Source of the DNA: Wolfiporia cocos
Taxonomy: Eukaryota; Basidiomycota; Agaricomycetes; Polyporales; Phaeolaceae
Assembly: GCA_029448655.1 (NCBI GenBank)
Contig: JACCLO010000033.1
Span: 62,001-126,000, forward strand
DNA: 64,000 nucleotides
Direction of reading: 5' to 3'
Made by a program: the position numbers and the translations under genes. Below are positions 10,802 to 31,400 of this stretch, in pieces. The notes under the pieces are model-generated. The model ran no database searches and was not told the DNA's origin. It saw only the letters and a program-made list of their open reading frames with translations. Positions within the stretch are counted from its first letter, which is position 1. Each line of letters opens with the position of its first letter.

Positions 10802-13800
10802 ATGGTCTCCCGCCCGACGACCCCCGTGTCGACAAAGCAGCGCGAGCCCACCCCGCACTCGCGCACCGCGTCCCTCCCCGCAGACCCCTTCACCGCCCAC
10901 CCCACAGCCTCCTCGTCCTTTGTCACGTACGAGCCCCCCATGGCCGTCTCCTCCGCGGGCACCACCCCCCTCGCCTCCGTCCCGAAGCGCGCACGCGGGA
11001 GCCTCCTCCTCGCCGCCGCCGCCTCCCTCGCCCGCCCGCGCAGCAGCAAGGGTAAGAAGAAGGCCCCGCCCCCGCCCGCCCAGTCGCCGTTCATGTTCTC
11101 CGAGGTCATCGAGATCAGCGCCGCCCGCGCCGAGGACGAGGACGCCGAGCGCGAGCGGCTGCGCGACGCCGCCGCGCAGAGCATCGGGCTCGACCGCGGG
11201 CTGCTCGAGGAGCAGAACGAGCGCTCCTCCAGCGTGTCTAGCGACCGCCGCGAGCACGATAGCGACGGCGGGAACGAGCTCTCCCGCATCCCCACCCCTA
11301 CAGCTTCTTATGCGAACGGCGTGTCCGGCTCAGAGCTCCCCTCACCGCCAGGCTACCCCGGCTACCCGGCGACCCGTGCCTCGCTCGACCCGTTCGTGCA
11401 GCTCGTCGCACGCATCGCGAAACACCATCCGCCGCCGTCTCTCTTGCATCTTGCTCTCGCACGCCAGTGGAAAAGCCGAATACTATTACTAACGCTCTCA
11501 CACTCCAGTAAACCTTCCGCGGCCGGCACGGTGCACTTGCACGTATTCAAGGGCGCGGCGGCTGACGAGCGCGAGCTCGAGCGAGTCCTCGTCGGTGCGG
11601 ACAGCGTCGCGTACATGGCCGACGACGAAATCGGCGGGCGCCGCGGCGTGGTGCGCATCGTCAGCGCACCCGGCGCGGGCGAGATGTCCCTGCACATGGC
11701 GGACGCCGCGGAGGCCCAGCGCTGGATAGCCGCCATCAAGCAGGCCGTGCTCACACAGCGGTACGCACCCCCTCCCCTCCGTCCCATCTCTCGCTCATAC
11801 CCGCCCCGCCACAAGCTCGGTCCGGGCAGGCCTCGGCGCGATGGGGCACAGCCCCGGCGGCGTCGAGCCGCGCGGCGACCTCGACGTGATGCTCTCCATG
11901 CGCGCACAGGGCATGCTCGCCTCGCCCACCGGCAGCACCTTCGCGCACGACGTCGCGCCGCCGCCCGCGAGCCCCGGCCCGTCCTTCACAAGCAGCGCGT
12001 CGTCCGCGCCCGCGTCGCCCGCGCCCGCGCCCGCGCCCGCGTCGGTGCGCTCGTCCGTCGCGCGCTCGCCGGCCGGCGCGGTCTCCGCGCTTCGGGGCCT
12101 CTTCTCCGCGGGCAGCCGCCCGCGCTCGCCGTCGATCGTGTCCGCGAGCGCGCCGCCGAGCGTCGCGGGCGCCGTCGGCCGGTCGGGCGCCGAGGACGGC
12201 GAGCGCGGGGAGGACGAGGACGGCGTGGACGACTCGTTCGGGCGCGCGGGGACGAACCTGCTGCACATGCTCCGTACGGGCGCTTCGCCTGTGCCGCCGT
12301 CGCCATCGACGCCGACGCCGACGCAGGTGCGCCCCGAGTCGGCGCTCGCATATGCGCAGCTGGACAGGAAGATCATGCATGAGCGGGACATGCAGCTGAT
12401 CGAAGAGAAGGCGAACAGGAACGGGAACGGCGTGGGCTATGGGCATGGGCACGGCATGAGGAGCTTCAGCGGGGGGACGTTCGCGAGCGGATGGGGAAGA
12501 ATGGACGGATTCCCGTTCAATGAGCGCACATATACGCCAGTGCGCTCGCCATCGCTACAGCCTCCACCAAGACGACGAGCGTACACGTCCAGCGGCGTCC
12601 CCATGGGCCCTCGGGCACGCCCCGATACCAACACTCACGTTACCAACGGTAGCGCCACACTGAACGGGAGCGCCAACGGTAACGCGAGCGAGGCCAACGG
12701 CCTTAGCCCAGCAGCGACATACGCATACACGCATACAAATGCGAGTACGGCAGAGAGCTTCGGGCTGCGGCAGACGAACGGAAACACGGCCCTGTTTTCC
12801 GCCACACCCCCCACATCGTCCGCTACGCCCGGTTCCCCGCCACTATCAGCGAGCGGCAGCCGGCCGTCGACGCGTGACGGCCGCCCACGCACGTCGCTCT
12901 CGTCCGTCTCCTCCATCGAGCCGCGCTCCTCGAATGAGCTGAGCCGCTCGCACTCCACGCGCCGCTGGTCGCGTGCCAGCGCGCTCCCGTCGCGCCTCAC
13001 TCCCCCAGACGGCGCGCTGCCCATCCCGCCCGCCGCGTCCATCTCCCCATCGGCAAGCTTCCGCTCGTCGATGGCGCGCCACCCATATGCCGCCGAGGGC
13101 ACGAGCCCGCCGAGCCGGTCGCCATCGATGCAGAGCAGCCCGCAGAGCTTCATTCTCAACCTCCGTAACGCGCGCCGTGCGTCGAGCGGGTCGGCGCGCA
13201 GTGCGAGCAGCTTGAGTGCCGGCGCGGCACACTCGCCTCCGCGGGGAAGCGTTCTGGGGACGCAGCGTCCGCGCGCGGCACACCGCGCGTCGATGCCGCC
13301 CCCACAGCGGCCCGCGCCGATCATTGCGCTCCCGCCGACGCCCGCCTCTGCTGAGGATGACATGGGCTCGCCGAAGTCTGCACCCGCGAACCGATCGTCG
13401 TTCCGCGAGTCCCTCGTGCTGCGCAAGCACCACCGACTGTCGCTTTCGCCGCCGACACTCCCGCCTGCGTCCGGCCTGCCGCCGAGGCCCGACGAGACGT
13501 CGTCGTGTGGGATGCACCGCCGCAGCTCGAGCACGGGGAGCGCACAACTCACACCCGTTCCCGCGTCGCCCGCCCCGCCTTTCCCGCCTTTCCCGCCCCC
13601 ACGGGGCCCCCTCCCGCCCACACCCGAACAGTCCCAGCCACAGCCACAGTCCCAGTCACAACCACAGACCCCGACGCGATCAGCGTCCGCCTCGATAAAA
13701 CAGCGGCTGCGCATGCTCAGCTCGTCCGCGCCCGCACCCCCTGCGATACCCCTCCCGCGCCCGCCCTCGCCCGTCCCGTCGACGATCGACCCGTACTCCG

Positions 13801-14129
13801 TGCCCTCCACCCCGATCGGCGAGCCGATCACCACCTTCCAACTCGACCCCTCCTTCCTCGGGGCGTCCCCGCCCACGCCCCCGCCCCCACGCAGCGCCGT
13901 TCGCCCGCCCTCGCCTGGTCCGTCGCCCGAGCTGCAGGGCCTCACCTCGCTGTCGCCCCCACCGCGCCGCAGGTCGCAACGGATGTCTACACACGGCTCA
14001 CATACACCGCGCGAAAGCCCCGAGCGCCCACCGCTCCCCGCGGCCGACGCCGCTGGCCCGGACGTCACACCCAACATGCCGCTGTCGCTTTCGCCGCACA
14101 CCTCCGCTGTTTCGCTGCTTGATGTGTAG
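10802..14129 (+). CDS. PH-domain protein with a long disordered Ser/Pro-rich tail
   Basis: Two exons, 10802-11760 and 11852-14129, giving 1078 aa. The first in-frame ATG after a stop at 10637 is used. Residues about 195-319 form a PH-like domain: WKSRILLLTL (strand 1), VHLHVFKG, EIGGRRGVVRI, and the C-terminal helix ADAAEAQRWIAAIKQAV, followed by TQR where the intron (91 nt, GTACGC..CACAG) splits the codon. The acceptor 11 nt after ATGGGG was chosen because it restores the long second frame. The N-terminal 190 residues and the C-terminal 750 residues are Ser/Pro/Arg-rich, low in complexity and very GC-rich, so they are probably disordered. A role in membrane or lipid-linked signalling is inferred from the PH fold only. 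It is convergent with PRP8, about 195 bp away. Confidence 0.78.
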
Positions 14130-14323
14130 ACCGCACTGTGTCATAGTGCCTTGCTTCTTGTATCTTGTTCTTCACTGTGTCTTCGTTCTCGTTTGCATCC
14201 ACGGCATCATATGCATATGTACTGTATCATTCAATGCTGATTTACAATCGTCATTATTCGCGTCCATACCAATACATCAGAGCAATGCGACTTCTACTAC
14301 TACTACTACAAGAAAGCGTGCGA

Positions 14324-22917
<8,594 letters not shown>

Positions 22918-23569
22918 CGTGGTCGTTGGTAAAGGAGAGCTTGTAATGTGCGCTTACCAACGATGCGCTGAGCGTGTAAGCGCCCACTAATTGAGACTCC
23001 GGCAGGATATCGGAGTGTGTTTGTTTAGTCGGAGATTCCTCTGTATGGCAAATGATAGAATTCGTACTCCTTGCTGCTCATTCCGGTAGAGCACCTAATA
23101 CCACTGCATGATGTGGGACATAGCCAATACACATACGCGTTTGCTGTTCTATCTAAGACAATATCGAGATGCTCCCGCGAACTTGTCGGAGCGAGTCAGA
23201 ATGATCGGGCGTGCGCGTGCTGTCCCGCGCGCATTCAATCGCCCCGCCATTCACTGTAGCTATACCCGCATACCCGCCTCCTGCCTTTCACCGCTGCGAC
23301 GACGAGCCTCGTGGTAACGGCTGCTATAATTGTAGGTGCACAGCGCTTATTCCGATCTCGCGGCGCTGGATTAATATTGCCCCACGCTCATTGCTCGCCT
23401 TTAGTACGTGCTACAGCACCAGCTGTCCCTGACTAATTTGAGGAATCGAATCTCTGATTCCTGGGACGTCCGTGGTGAGTCTTGCTAACTATCAAGTCTC
23501 TCTGACAATTCAAGTTGAACTCCAGGCTCAACTGGTGCCAGCGACTTGGATAGCGCTCCCGCATAACAA
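22918..23569. promoter_or_regulatory. Divergent promoter region between PRP8 and the F-box gene
   Basis: 652 bp separate the PRP8 start (minus) from the F-box gene start (plus). Small ORFs here overlap and are unsupported. No clear TATA box or other element could be assigned; the promoter role is inferred from the divergent gene arrangement. Confidence 0.4.
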
Positions 23570-25456
23570 ATGGCTACAGCTCATGTGTCGTATGTTTTCG
23601 CAGCTGCCGAGCAAGCGCATGCTGATGTCGTGCCGCATGTCAGGGCCATAAACATGACTCCAGCCGACGGTGACTCAATCCAAAACACACATGCGTCCGC
23701 TGTCTTGCACAGACGTGCTCGGATCGAGGCAGAGATTGCCCGGCTCAACCAAACTATACTCGACCTAAAGAGTGAGCTGAATACCCTGGCGCCAATCTCA
23801 GCCCTACCTCCAGGAGTTTTAGCTAAGATATTCATCGCCTTTTTGGATGAGCAGGAAAGTGGGTCCACACGCGGCCGCTGCGCGCGCATTCGTCTCACCC
23901 ATGTATGCTCGTACTGGCGCGGCGCCGCTCTTCAGTGTTCAGCTCTATGGACAGATCTTGTCCTACCTGCCGCACCTGCGCTGGTACAAGAATTTATCGC
24001 GCGCTCTAAGTGTTTGCCTTTGAGGCTGTACGTGTACAGTGAAGACTACCATCTCAGTCTCGACGAATCCATGGCGTCTATCTTGAAGGGGATGCCGATG
24101 TCGCGTATCCGTACGATTCGCATGAAAACTGTGTCTCCGGCGTCCTCCAGGAGACTCTACGACAACTTGGATGGACCAGCGCCACTGCTGGAATCAGTCG
24201 AGCTAGATAATCGCACCCCGTACCAGTCCATTACTACCACATCGTCGGGGCTATCTATACCACCTTTCATGCATAATGGGCACCTGGAACGGCTTAGGCG
24301 ACTTGTGCTCAAACATCATCCCTTTAGGTGGATCGATATCGCATCTTATTCGCTTAGACACTTGACGATATCGTGCAATCTCACTCCTGCGGGGAAAGGC
24401 AACCATATGCAAGATTTTCTTCATGCGATAGAAAGCATGCCTCTGCTTGAAACTCTCGATATGGAAAACGCAACCCCTTCCATGCCTAGTTCCATGACAG
24501 AGCTTCCACAGCCTACCAGCATTATTCCTTTGACTCGCCTCCATTCAATCTGGTTATCCGCGATCTCGACCGGTGATTGTGCGAACATACTCAATCATTT
24601 CTCCTTCCCGGCGCTGTCAACACTCAGTCTCAGCACGGAGAAGGAGCTATTTTCCGAGGAGCTTGCCGCATGTCTTAGAGAAAAGGTGCCGTTCTGGGAC
24701 AAAGTATGCACATTGAAGTGCTCGATGAGCGGATGGAGCCTTCCTTCTTTGCAAATGCAGGTATTACCCTCTGATTGTTCCAGAGCTCCTCATGCGCCAG
24801 GCTGCAGATTTGACTTCGAGCTTACCGACGAACGAAATAACCTAGGCCCATGGATTTTTCTCATAATGTGTCGAGAGATTCCTTGGAAACAGGTCCAAAC
24901 ACTGCAAGTTTCGGGTCTGTCATTCATGTCAGCCGACGGGTGGTTCGCGGCCTTTGAGGGATTGGAGCATGTCACTGTCTTGAACATCGTTGGTAACGGT
25001 GGCGTTAGACACCTCGTTGATGCGCTCAGCCATTTCACCTCGGTGCCAGGCAGATCCACAATGTTCGGCCACCCGGTGCAGGATACCATTTCTATGACGC
25101 TCTTTCCACGGCTCCGTGTCATCACCTTGGAGGGGGTGCGCATCGCCAATTATGCAACATTCGACAAAGGCGGTGTGGGCGAGGTGACAGACAGGTTATT
25201 AGATTGCATCATGATGAGGTATGAATGCGGCGTCGAGATACATACACTGCGGATTACGCGCTGTATTAACATCGATAAGGACGACATTGCTAAACTTGAC
25301 GAGGTTATGCCGGGAGTAGACTGGGATGCTTACGTCTATGCCGAGGAACCGGAATATAGATATGAGAGATCGGGAGATGTGGATCTATATAGCGCTTACT
25401 ATGACTCGGATTACGACGGGTCTTTTGTTCCGGACTCTGATGACTCCATTCACTGA
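23570..25456 (+). CDS. F-box-like protein
   Basis: A single exon of 628 codons from ATG 23570 to TGA 25454-25456. Residues about 45-70 form a short heptad-like coiled coil (RARIEAEIARLNQTILDLKSEL). It is followed by APISALPPGVLAKIFIAFL and RLTHVCSYWRGAALQCSALW, the form of F-box-like domain common in Agaricomycetes. The rest resembles the irregular leucine-rich repeat region of this large family, ending in an acidic tail (SDYDGSFVPDSDDS). By family, such proteins are substrate adaptors of SCF ubiquitin ligases; the target is unknown. The lack of introns fits the expanded lineage-specific F-box families. Confidence 0.85.
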   Translation: MATAHVSYVFAAAEQAHADVVPHVRAINMTPADGDSIQNTHASAVLHRRARIEAEIARLNQTILDLKSELNTLAPISALPPGVLAKIFIAFLDEQESGSTRGRCARIRLTHVCSYWRGAALQCSALWTDLVLPAAPALVQEFIARSKCLPLRLYVYSEDYHLSLDESMASILKGMPMSRIRTIRMKTVSPASSRRLYDNLDGPAPLLESVELDNRTPYQSITTTSSGLSIPPFMHNGHLERLRRLVLKHHPFRWIDIASYSLRHLTISCNLTPAGKGNHMQDFLHAIESMPLLETLDMENATPSMPSSMTELPQPTSIIPLTRLHSIWLSAISTGDCANILNHFSFPALSTLSLSTEKELFSEELAACLREKVPFWDKVCTLKCSMSGWSLPSLQMQVLPSDCSRAPHAPGCRFDFELTDERNNLGPWIFLIMCREIPWKQVQTLQVSGLSFMSADGWFAAFEGLEHVTVLNIVGNGGVRHLVDALSHFTSVPGRSTMFGHPVQDTISMTLFPRLRVITLEGVRIANYATFDKGGVGEVTDRLLDCIMMRYECGVEIHTLRITRCINIDKDDIAKLDEVMPGVDWDAYVYAEEPEYRYERSGDVDLYSAYYDSDYDGSFVPDSDDSIH

Positions 25457-26526
25457 TGAAGATACTAGCTGTACAGTCGCTGTGGCTTCCTTTCTGCATT
25501 CGTCCATCTGAATTGCCTGATTGCGACGTCGCAATCAAATAGCCACGTCTGTGTACGTGTACATGACTGTCACATCTGTACGTACGTACGCTCTCCAAAT
25601 TCACAGCGCCACAGACATCTATGTTGTTCAGCCTCTTCAACGCTTCCTCGACTCAATTTCTATTGCAAGTGCTCGACCTTAAGTAAGTACATATGTCCCG
25701 ACCCAGATTGCGTTTCCGCTTGCCGTACATGTCGCTTGGCTTTCGACTATTCGCAATGGTTCTCCGTGTCTGAATTCGCGATCGAGCTGGGATGCCTGCA
25801 TCGTATGCAAGAGTCACATAGTTATACTTATGATGTACCACTGCTACGAATGCTGAGCAACCTCCGTTGTGTCCTTGATTCAAAACATGGATTAATGCTG
25901 AAGTTGAACACGCCGGGCCGGACAAGCGTCGAAGAAAATTTCGAGACGCGACTTCAGTGGACAGGGACTAAGTTGAGTGGTTTAGGTTCAAACCGGAGAG
26001 GCAACTGTGGGCCCACCATACTGCTTATATACATGAGCAGGTAGTCCTGGGCCACGCAGAAATGGCGCACTACACGACGTCGTGGTCCCCCCATCTCGTA
26101 CAATTGACTCCGCTCCCTTGCGCCGTGATCATGCTGCCCCTCGCAGATACCTTCGGGTTACTTTCAACAACACAAGCATGAAATCTACCTCCTCTGAAGG
26201 TCACGCCCCGAAACCAGCGCCGCCACGCGCCACTTCCACACACCTGTGAGCAGAGGAACTCCCGAATGTGTGGTGTCTTTCCGTGTCTACAAACACCCCT
26301 ACTACTTCGCGAGATTGCGAGACGAGCTAGCTTTTGCCCATATAGAAAAGCTCATTCTCCGGTCCGTGGACCGATGAACCTTAGTGATAAGTCTCCTTTG
26401 CCACCTCTCCTTCTGTTATAAGATGGCCATAAAGATCGTCTCAGCAGTCTTGAGCTGCGAGGCTATTCTTCCCGATGGTGCGATGTCACTTGCTCCGCGA
26501 AACGTCGGCCTTGAATCTCTGAGAAT
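25457..26526. other. Intergenic stretch
   Basis: Short ORFs such as 25736-26044 have no domain or splice support. A pyrimidine-rich part near 26100-26400 could be the start of an untranslated region, but nothing can be assigned. Confidence 0.4.
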
Positions 26527-27142
26527 TAGTGATGTGCAAAGCACGGCTCGGCTCAAAGCCCGGGGCTTGGGCCCGGCTTTGAAGGGCTCGGGCTCAGCGG
26601 AATGTCAAGCCGGGCCCTCCTTGACGGCTCAGGCCGGCTTGGGCCCGGCTCAGGCTCAGGCCGGGGCTTATGGGTAATCATGTAGGACCTCGAGATTATT
26701 GGCTTGTGCAGCTCAAATGGCAGCACAACATATTCAGAATGCTTATATGTCTACTATTTGTTGTTATTCTGATCTACAAGTGTTTTTACAGCTGCTTATG
26801 ATGTTGACCGAAAATCCAGATCTCGATCACAACCCCGATCGCAACAGTAGTCACAACGTTCCGCACCGTGTTAGCAGATCACAAGTCATTGTAATGGTCG
26901 TTGAGATCATATAAGGTGAATTGATGCAAAATCTTAAACCAAAGGGCCCATTTTCGCTAATTCTAACAACACCACAGCTGCGCGCCTAAAGCCGCCGGCT
27001 CAGGGCTCGGCTACGGCCGGCTCACGATCCAAGCCGGGCCCTGAGCCGTCTTAAGCCGCCCCCCCAGGCTCGGCTCGGCCCGGCTTAAGTCGGCTCGGCC
27101 AGGCCCGGCTCACGGCTTTGAGCCGTGCTTTGCACATCACTA
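26527..27142. mobile_element. Second hAT-like MITE, 616 bp
   Basis: It begins TAGTGATGTGCAAAGCACGG and ends CCGTGCTTTGCACATCACTA, perfect inverse complements. Both subterminal regions are rich in GGCTCGG/CCGGGCC words. The length (616 bp) is nearly that of the element at 8103-8716 (614 bp) and the first 11 bp are identical, but the AT-rich middles are unrelated by eye. The flanking 8-mers (CTGAGAAT and CTTGGAAG) match at only five positions, so the TSD is decayed or absent. There is no coding capacity. Confidence 0.75.
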
Positions 27143-28435
27143 CTTGGAAGACGCTCTCCCTGTTCCCCGGACTACTGATACACTTAAATTCACACGAGCC
27201 ACCTCCCTCACCCCTGTTCATCTCATTGGATCAATTGATACCTGCGCGTACATATAGAATTGCTTCTCTCTTTTGGGGATATATTCGTATCTTGAAGGTT
27301 GACGGCAAGCCGCCTGGTTAGTCTCGACCAGACGTTCTGCCGGCGCACGTGCTGCTCGGGAGCACCCGAGCGGAGATCGAAACACCGAAGCAGCGCGCTG
27401 GCGGAACAGCGGTTCGTTGTCTTCGGTTATTTCGATCTCCGCCCGGCTATGTCCGTGGCGCAGCCACACCGCTGTAGAGCGTCTGATCGAGACTACCGCC
27501 TGGTCACTTCCGGATCTACCCGGACACAGACGAGGTCTCTTTCTACGGGTTGTCAGACATCTCAGGCAGGAATTTGAGCTCAAATTAACCTCCGGCCATC
27601 TGAAACATCGCAGTCCGCGCGTAATCTAATGGTGCATGGGCTCCCCTGGAGTTCTGTTCGTATACTGAACGTCGCAAACTTTCACACAGAGACAAGTGTA
27701 CCTCTATGCTCGGACAATTGAGGAGGGTAACCACGCTGCGGCTCTCTGATGCAGAAAGTGTTTCACCGTATGCCCTCCTAGAGGCACTCGAGAAGTACAC
27801 GATCGCGGACGGGTCGTCCTCTGTTGGTAGTATTAGACCAGTCTCTCCATAGAACTCTGACCGTGGCCTCGCCTGCTCGTTCTCGAGAATGTTCTTCCCC
27901 GACCGATACGTAATGTACAACAACTTCGAAGAGGCGCTAGTGGATTGCCGTCTACTCCAATCCGGATACAACGCGAAGATCCACAAATTACAACCGTTTC
28001 AATGCGAGAATTATGATGAGACCGTTGAGCAGTCGGGGATCGATAAACACTTGTGGCATGACTTATACTACAAAGAAAACGACGACGGGGTCGATTATTA
28101 CGGCGAATTATACTGATCTCGATGATAACTTTGGATGGATTTTCTATCCTTGAACTGATTTGAGAATTGCGCACTCTTTTTCACAATTACGAAGTACAAC
28201 TTGTGGGAAAGGAATTGTTGAAACCCACAAACAACGAAGGGTCAGAATTAGTCAGCGTTGAGTCGACGATGAATTAAGTGTGTACAGTTTGATGTAAAGG
28301 GTGAGATGAGCACGACGATTGTCCCAGGTATAATGATCATCCATGTCAGTCCGTACGGCTAGCAAATACCTAGTCATATATCGGAAGAGGCATCAACCTA
28401 GATGAATGTCAAAACAATGTTGGCGAGACAATCTG
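27143..28435. other. Intergenic stretch with a doubtful small ORF
   Basis: Between the MITE and the phospholipase D gene I see overlapping short ORFs. One of them, 27889-28116 plus, 75 codons, is acidic and ends YYKENDDGVDYYGELY. It has no recognisable domain and may be a terminal exon of an unknown gene or chance. The part next to 28435 is the 3' flank of the phospholipase gene. Confidence 0.35.
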
Positions 28436-31400
28436 TCAGACTCGCCTGTCAGCATTAAACAAGAAATTATTAGCCGCGTCTTCTCCTTCTAAGAAACGAG
28501 TTGGGTATATAACTGCGCGGCTCAGTCAACATAGGCAAATGGCATGACAATATCGGTTTACCTAGATGTCCGCGGAGCTCTCCAAGCAATTGCTCCATCT
28601 CCTCTCTTTCAGATTCGTCAAATGGCTCTACACCCCGGGCTGCTTTACGTTTGAACTCCTTCTCGGTGCCTGTTGGAGGCGGTGTAGGCGGCGTTGGAGT
28701 CGAAGAATACCTATCAGGAGGCTCAGCGGCATGTTCCCTACCTGTGGCTGCTCCGAATGCGTAATCAGCTGCATGAATGGTATTCTCGGCTGTATGAGGT
28801 TGCCCCGGAGCATCGTCATCTGCGGCCTCAGATAGTAAACGAGCTAGAGGGTCGCGAGAACCTTGATCTTTCACCTAGAAGAGATGTGAAGAAAAGGGCA
28901 GTATTGGTTAGAAATAAAGCTTACTGGTAGATTGAGACGTTCGTGATGGACGACGAATTCCTTGTACTGTTTCCATGTAGTGACCAAATCATCGGGAACG
29001 GCATGGAACACCTTTCTGAAAATTTCAGTCTGAACAGACGATCAGCACAATACAATTGCACGCGGCAATTAGCACTACCACTCACGTTATGAACCGCGCA
29101 AGCCACCCACACATTCTTCCAGAATTCGTTAGATATAGGATCATCGAATCCATTGGGGTCCACAATTGGTGTGGGTGTAGGCAAGGACCAAGGCTTGGAT
29201 CCCAGCTTGGCTGCTACTTGCCTGCGAAGAGTGGCACGAGCACCGGCCGCCTTCTCCTCTTCTTCATCTGCATCGTCTTTTCCACCCTGCGCACGAGGAA
29301 ATTCAGCATCATGTTGTGGATCTGGAGCTGCGTTCGCGGGAGCGCCAAACAATTCCCCGTTTTCAGTACGTGATTCCGGTGGTAGATCCAGGTCGCTATC
29401 GCGCTGAACTTCCGATTCGATTGAGCTACCAGTAATCTGGTTGGAAGGAGGCCAATTCTCCGCGACGATCTTCTCCTCTAGAGTGGGTATGACGGAACTC
29501 GGGAACCCGGGCTCCTTTTCGCCATCCCGCGTGTACATCTGACGCTGTTCCTTGATACCTTTCTCGCCAGCAGTCATGTCAAGGCCTTTGCTTTTGATTC
29601 CAGTCGCGCGAAGCGCCATTCCAATGTCTCTGCTACCAGTCTCGCTCGTACCATGGATGGCTACGGCTCAAGCATCAGTTACAACGGTAGAGTGGCGGTG
29701 CAATGCATCACCTTGTTCGACTTCATCAACGGTATCGCGAAACATGTTACCCATCGCAGTGCGTCTTTGACCCCTTCCGATATGGGTGACGCCGGTTTCT
29801 CTGCCATGCTCCTCTTCCATAGCCGGGTCCCACTGTGAAACATCGTCCGCGGGAGCAGCAGGTTCTGATGCCGTCAAATCATCTTCGTACATAGCGTCAA
29901 CGTCGACGCCAATGTGTTCCCGCATGAGTCGAACACGCAGAGTGTGAGCGAATCGACCGACTTCGAACGGCCTACCAGCCATCGTACTATCAATGGTGCA
30001 TTAGTCATAGCAATGGCAGTGGATGGTAGTGACCACACCCATCTATCATGTCGGTATCGCGAATCACAGCAGCGATTTCTGAGTCGCGATCGCCTCGCTG
30101 AGAACGTTCGTTGATATTTGCACTGCCGATGATGACAAGGCGATCATCCACGATACAGACTTTGCCATGAATGTACACCTATTAGCGTATAAGTGTGGTC
30201 TATTGCGACAATTTTGGGTAATGACCAACCTGTTCAGTTGTTAAGATATCTCCGCGCAACTTAGCCCAATTTCGCAGTGAAAAGAACGTGATATACTCGT
30301 CCGGCTGAAATCGGTTAGATACGTCACATATCGTCGATTTACTTGACCTACATCTATTCCCTCCTTTCTAAGCCGGCCAAAGATCGAATTCGGCCCCCGG
30401 CAGATGGTTCGATTCTGACATTCCATAATGATACGGATCTGCGTGGCTCAAGTCAGCCATCTCAAAGCATAGCACTGATTGATGCATACAGCACTAGCAT
30501 CACTATGGTCCACCGGGTAGGTGAATCCTGGAATTAAAGGTATCACCACACAGCACTTCCAAGGTGTTCTCTCGCGGTGGGCTCGAATTATGCGATGCAC
30601 TAATGCATCTCCGATCTTGTTCTCGATCTTCACCTCATTTACTACAGTCCTGGGAGCGATTATGGTCATGAAAGTGCTATACTCTGGTGCAAATATTGCT
30701 TACGACGTGATGAAGAACTGGTTTTCGATGTAAACGAAATGTTCAGACATCTGAATAGCTGAATATGGATCATTAAGATGATCCAACAGCTTGAACACAT
30801 GCAAACCTTTCAAATACGCATTCTGTATCGAATGTTCAATCCTGTCAGGAGTGCCCAAGGACCATGGTCCCGCCGAGCGACAAATCTGTAATTCGCACGT
30901 GCCGGTCAGCCCCATCCGGGCAAGTTCCCCCGGTTTGAACTCTGGAGGCGGAAGTAAAAACGGCATGGCTCGGGAGTGATTCTGCGTACGGCATTGGTTA
31001 TGCTTGCAAGATGACGGAGGTATTATAGAATTCTGACCTTGATTCTCAACAAGTAATTCCACCTGTGGCTTGGGTTACAAATATGACCATGAGTCAACAG
31101 AATGTCTAACGAACCTTTGCACAAAGTGCCGTGCCAGGTCGCGCGCTGGCTGGCCAACGACTTGCATTGCTACATCGTGCCTTATACCGAACCTTAGTAG
31201 AATTCGACTTCCGGGTTATGTAGCATACCAAGGCATACGAGGGACTTTGGTACGGTCATACATATCCTCGTCTGGCTTGTTCAACGTGTGAAAATCCGAG
31301 ATCCGGGGATTACTGTAGTCCTTTCCTGGGACCAATGAGCAATTGAAGGTGGACTAATCGATGAGAGTCTCACCTGGCCAGATCTGTTCTGCCCCATCGG

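Noticed and set aside
10628..11295. Long minus-strand ORFs opposite the start of the PH-domain gene
   Set aside because: They are shadows in very GC-rich sequence and are kept open by the 21-bp repeat; they have no domain or codon support.
11410..11520. Extra intron in the PH-domain gene ending at CTCACACTCCAG
   Set aside because: The frame stays open and the read-through text WKSRILLLTL fits the first strand of a PH domain, so no intron is needed.
11751..14101. Minus-strand ORFs up to 488 codons opposite the PH-domain gene
   Set aside because: Arg/Gly-rich mirror images of a GC-rich Ser/Pro coding strand; no recognisable protein.
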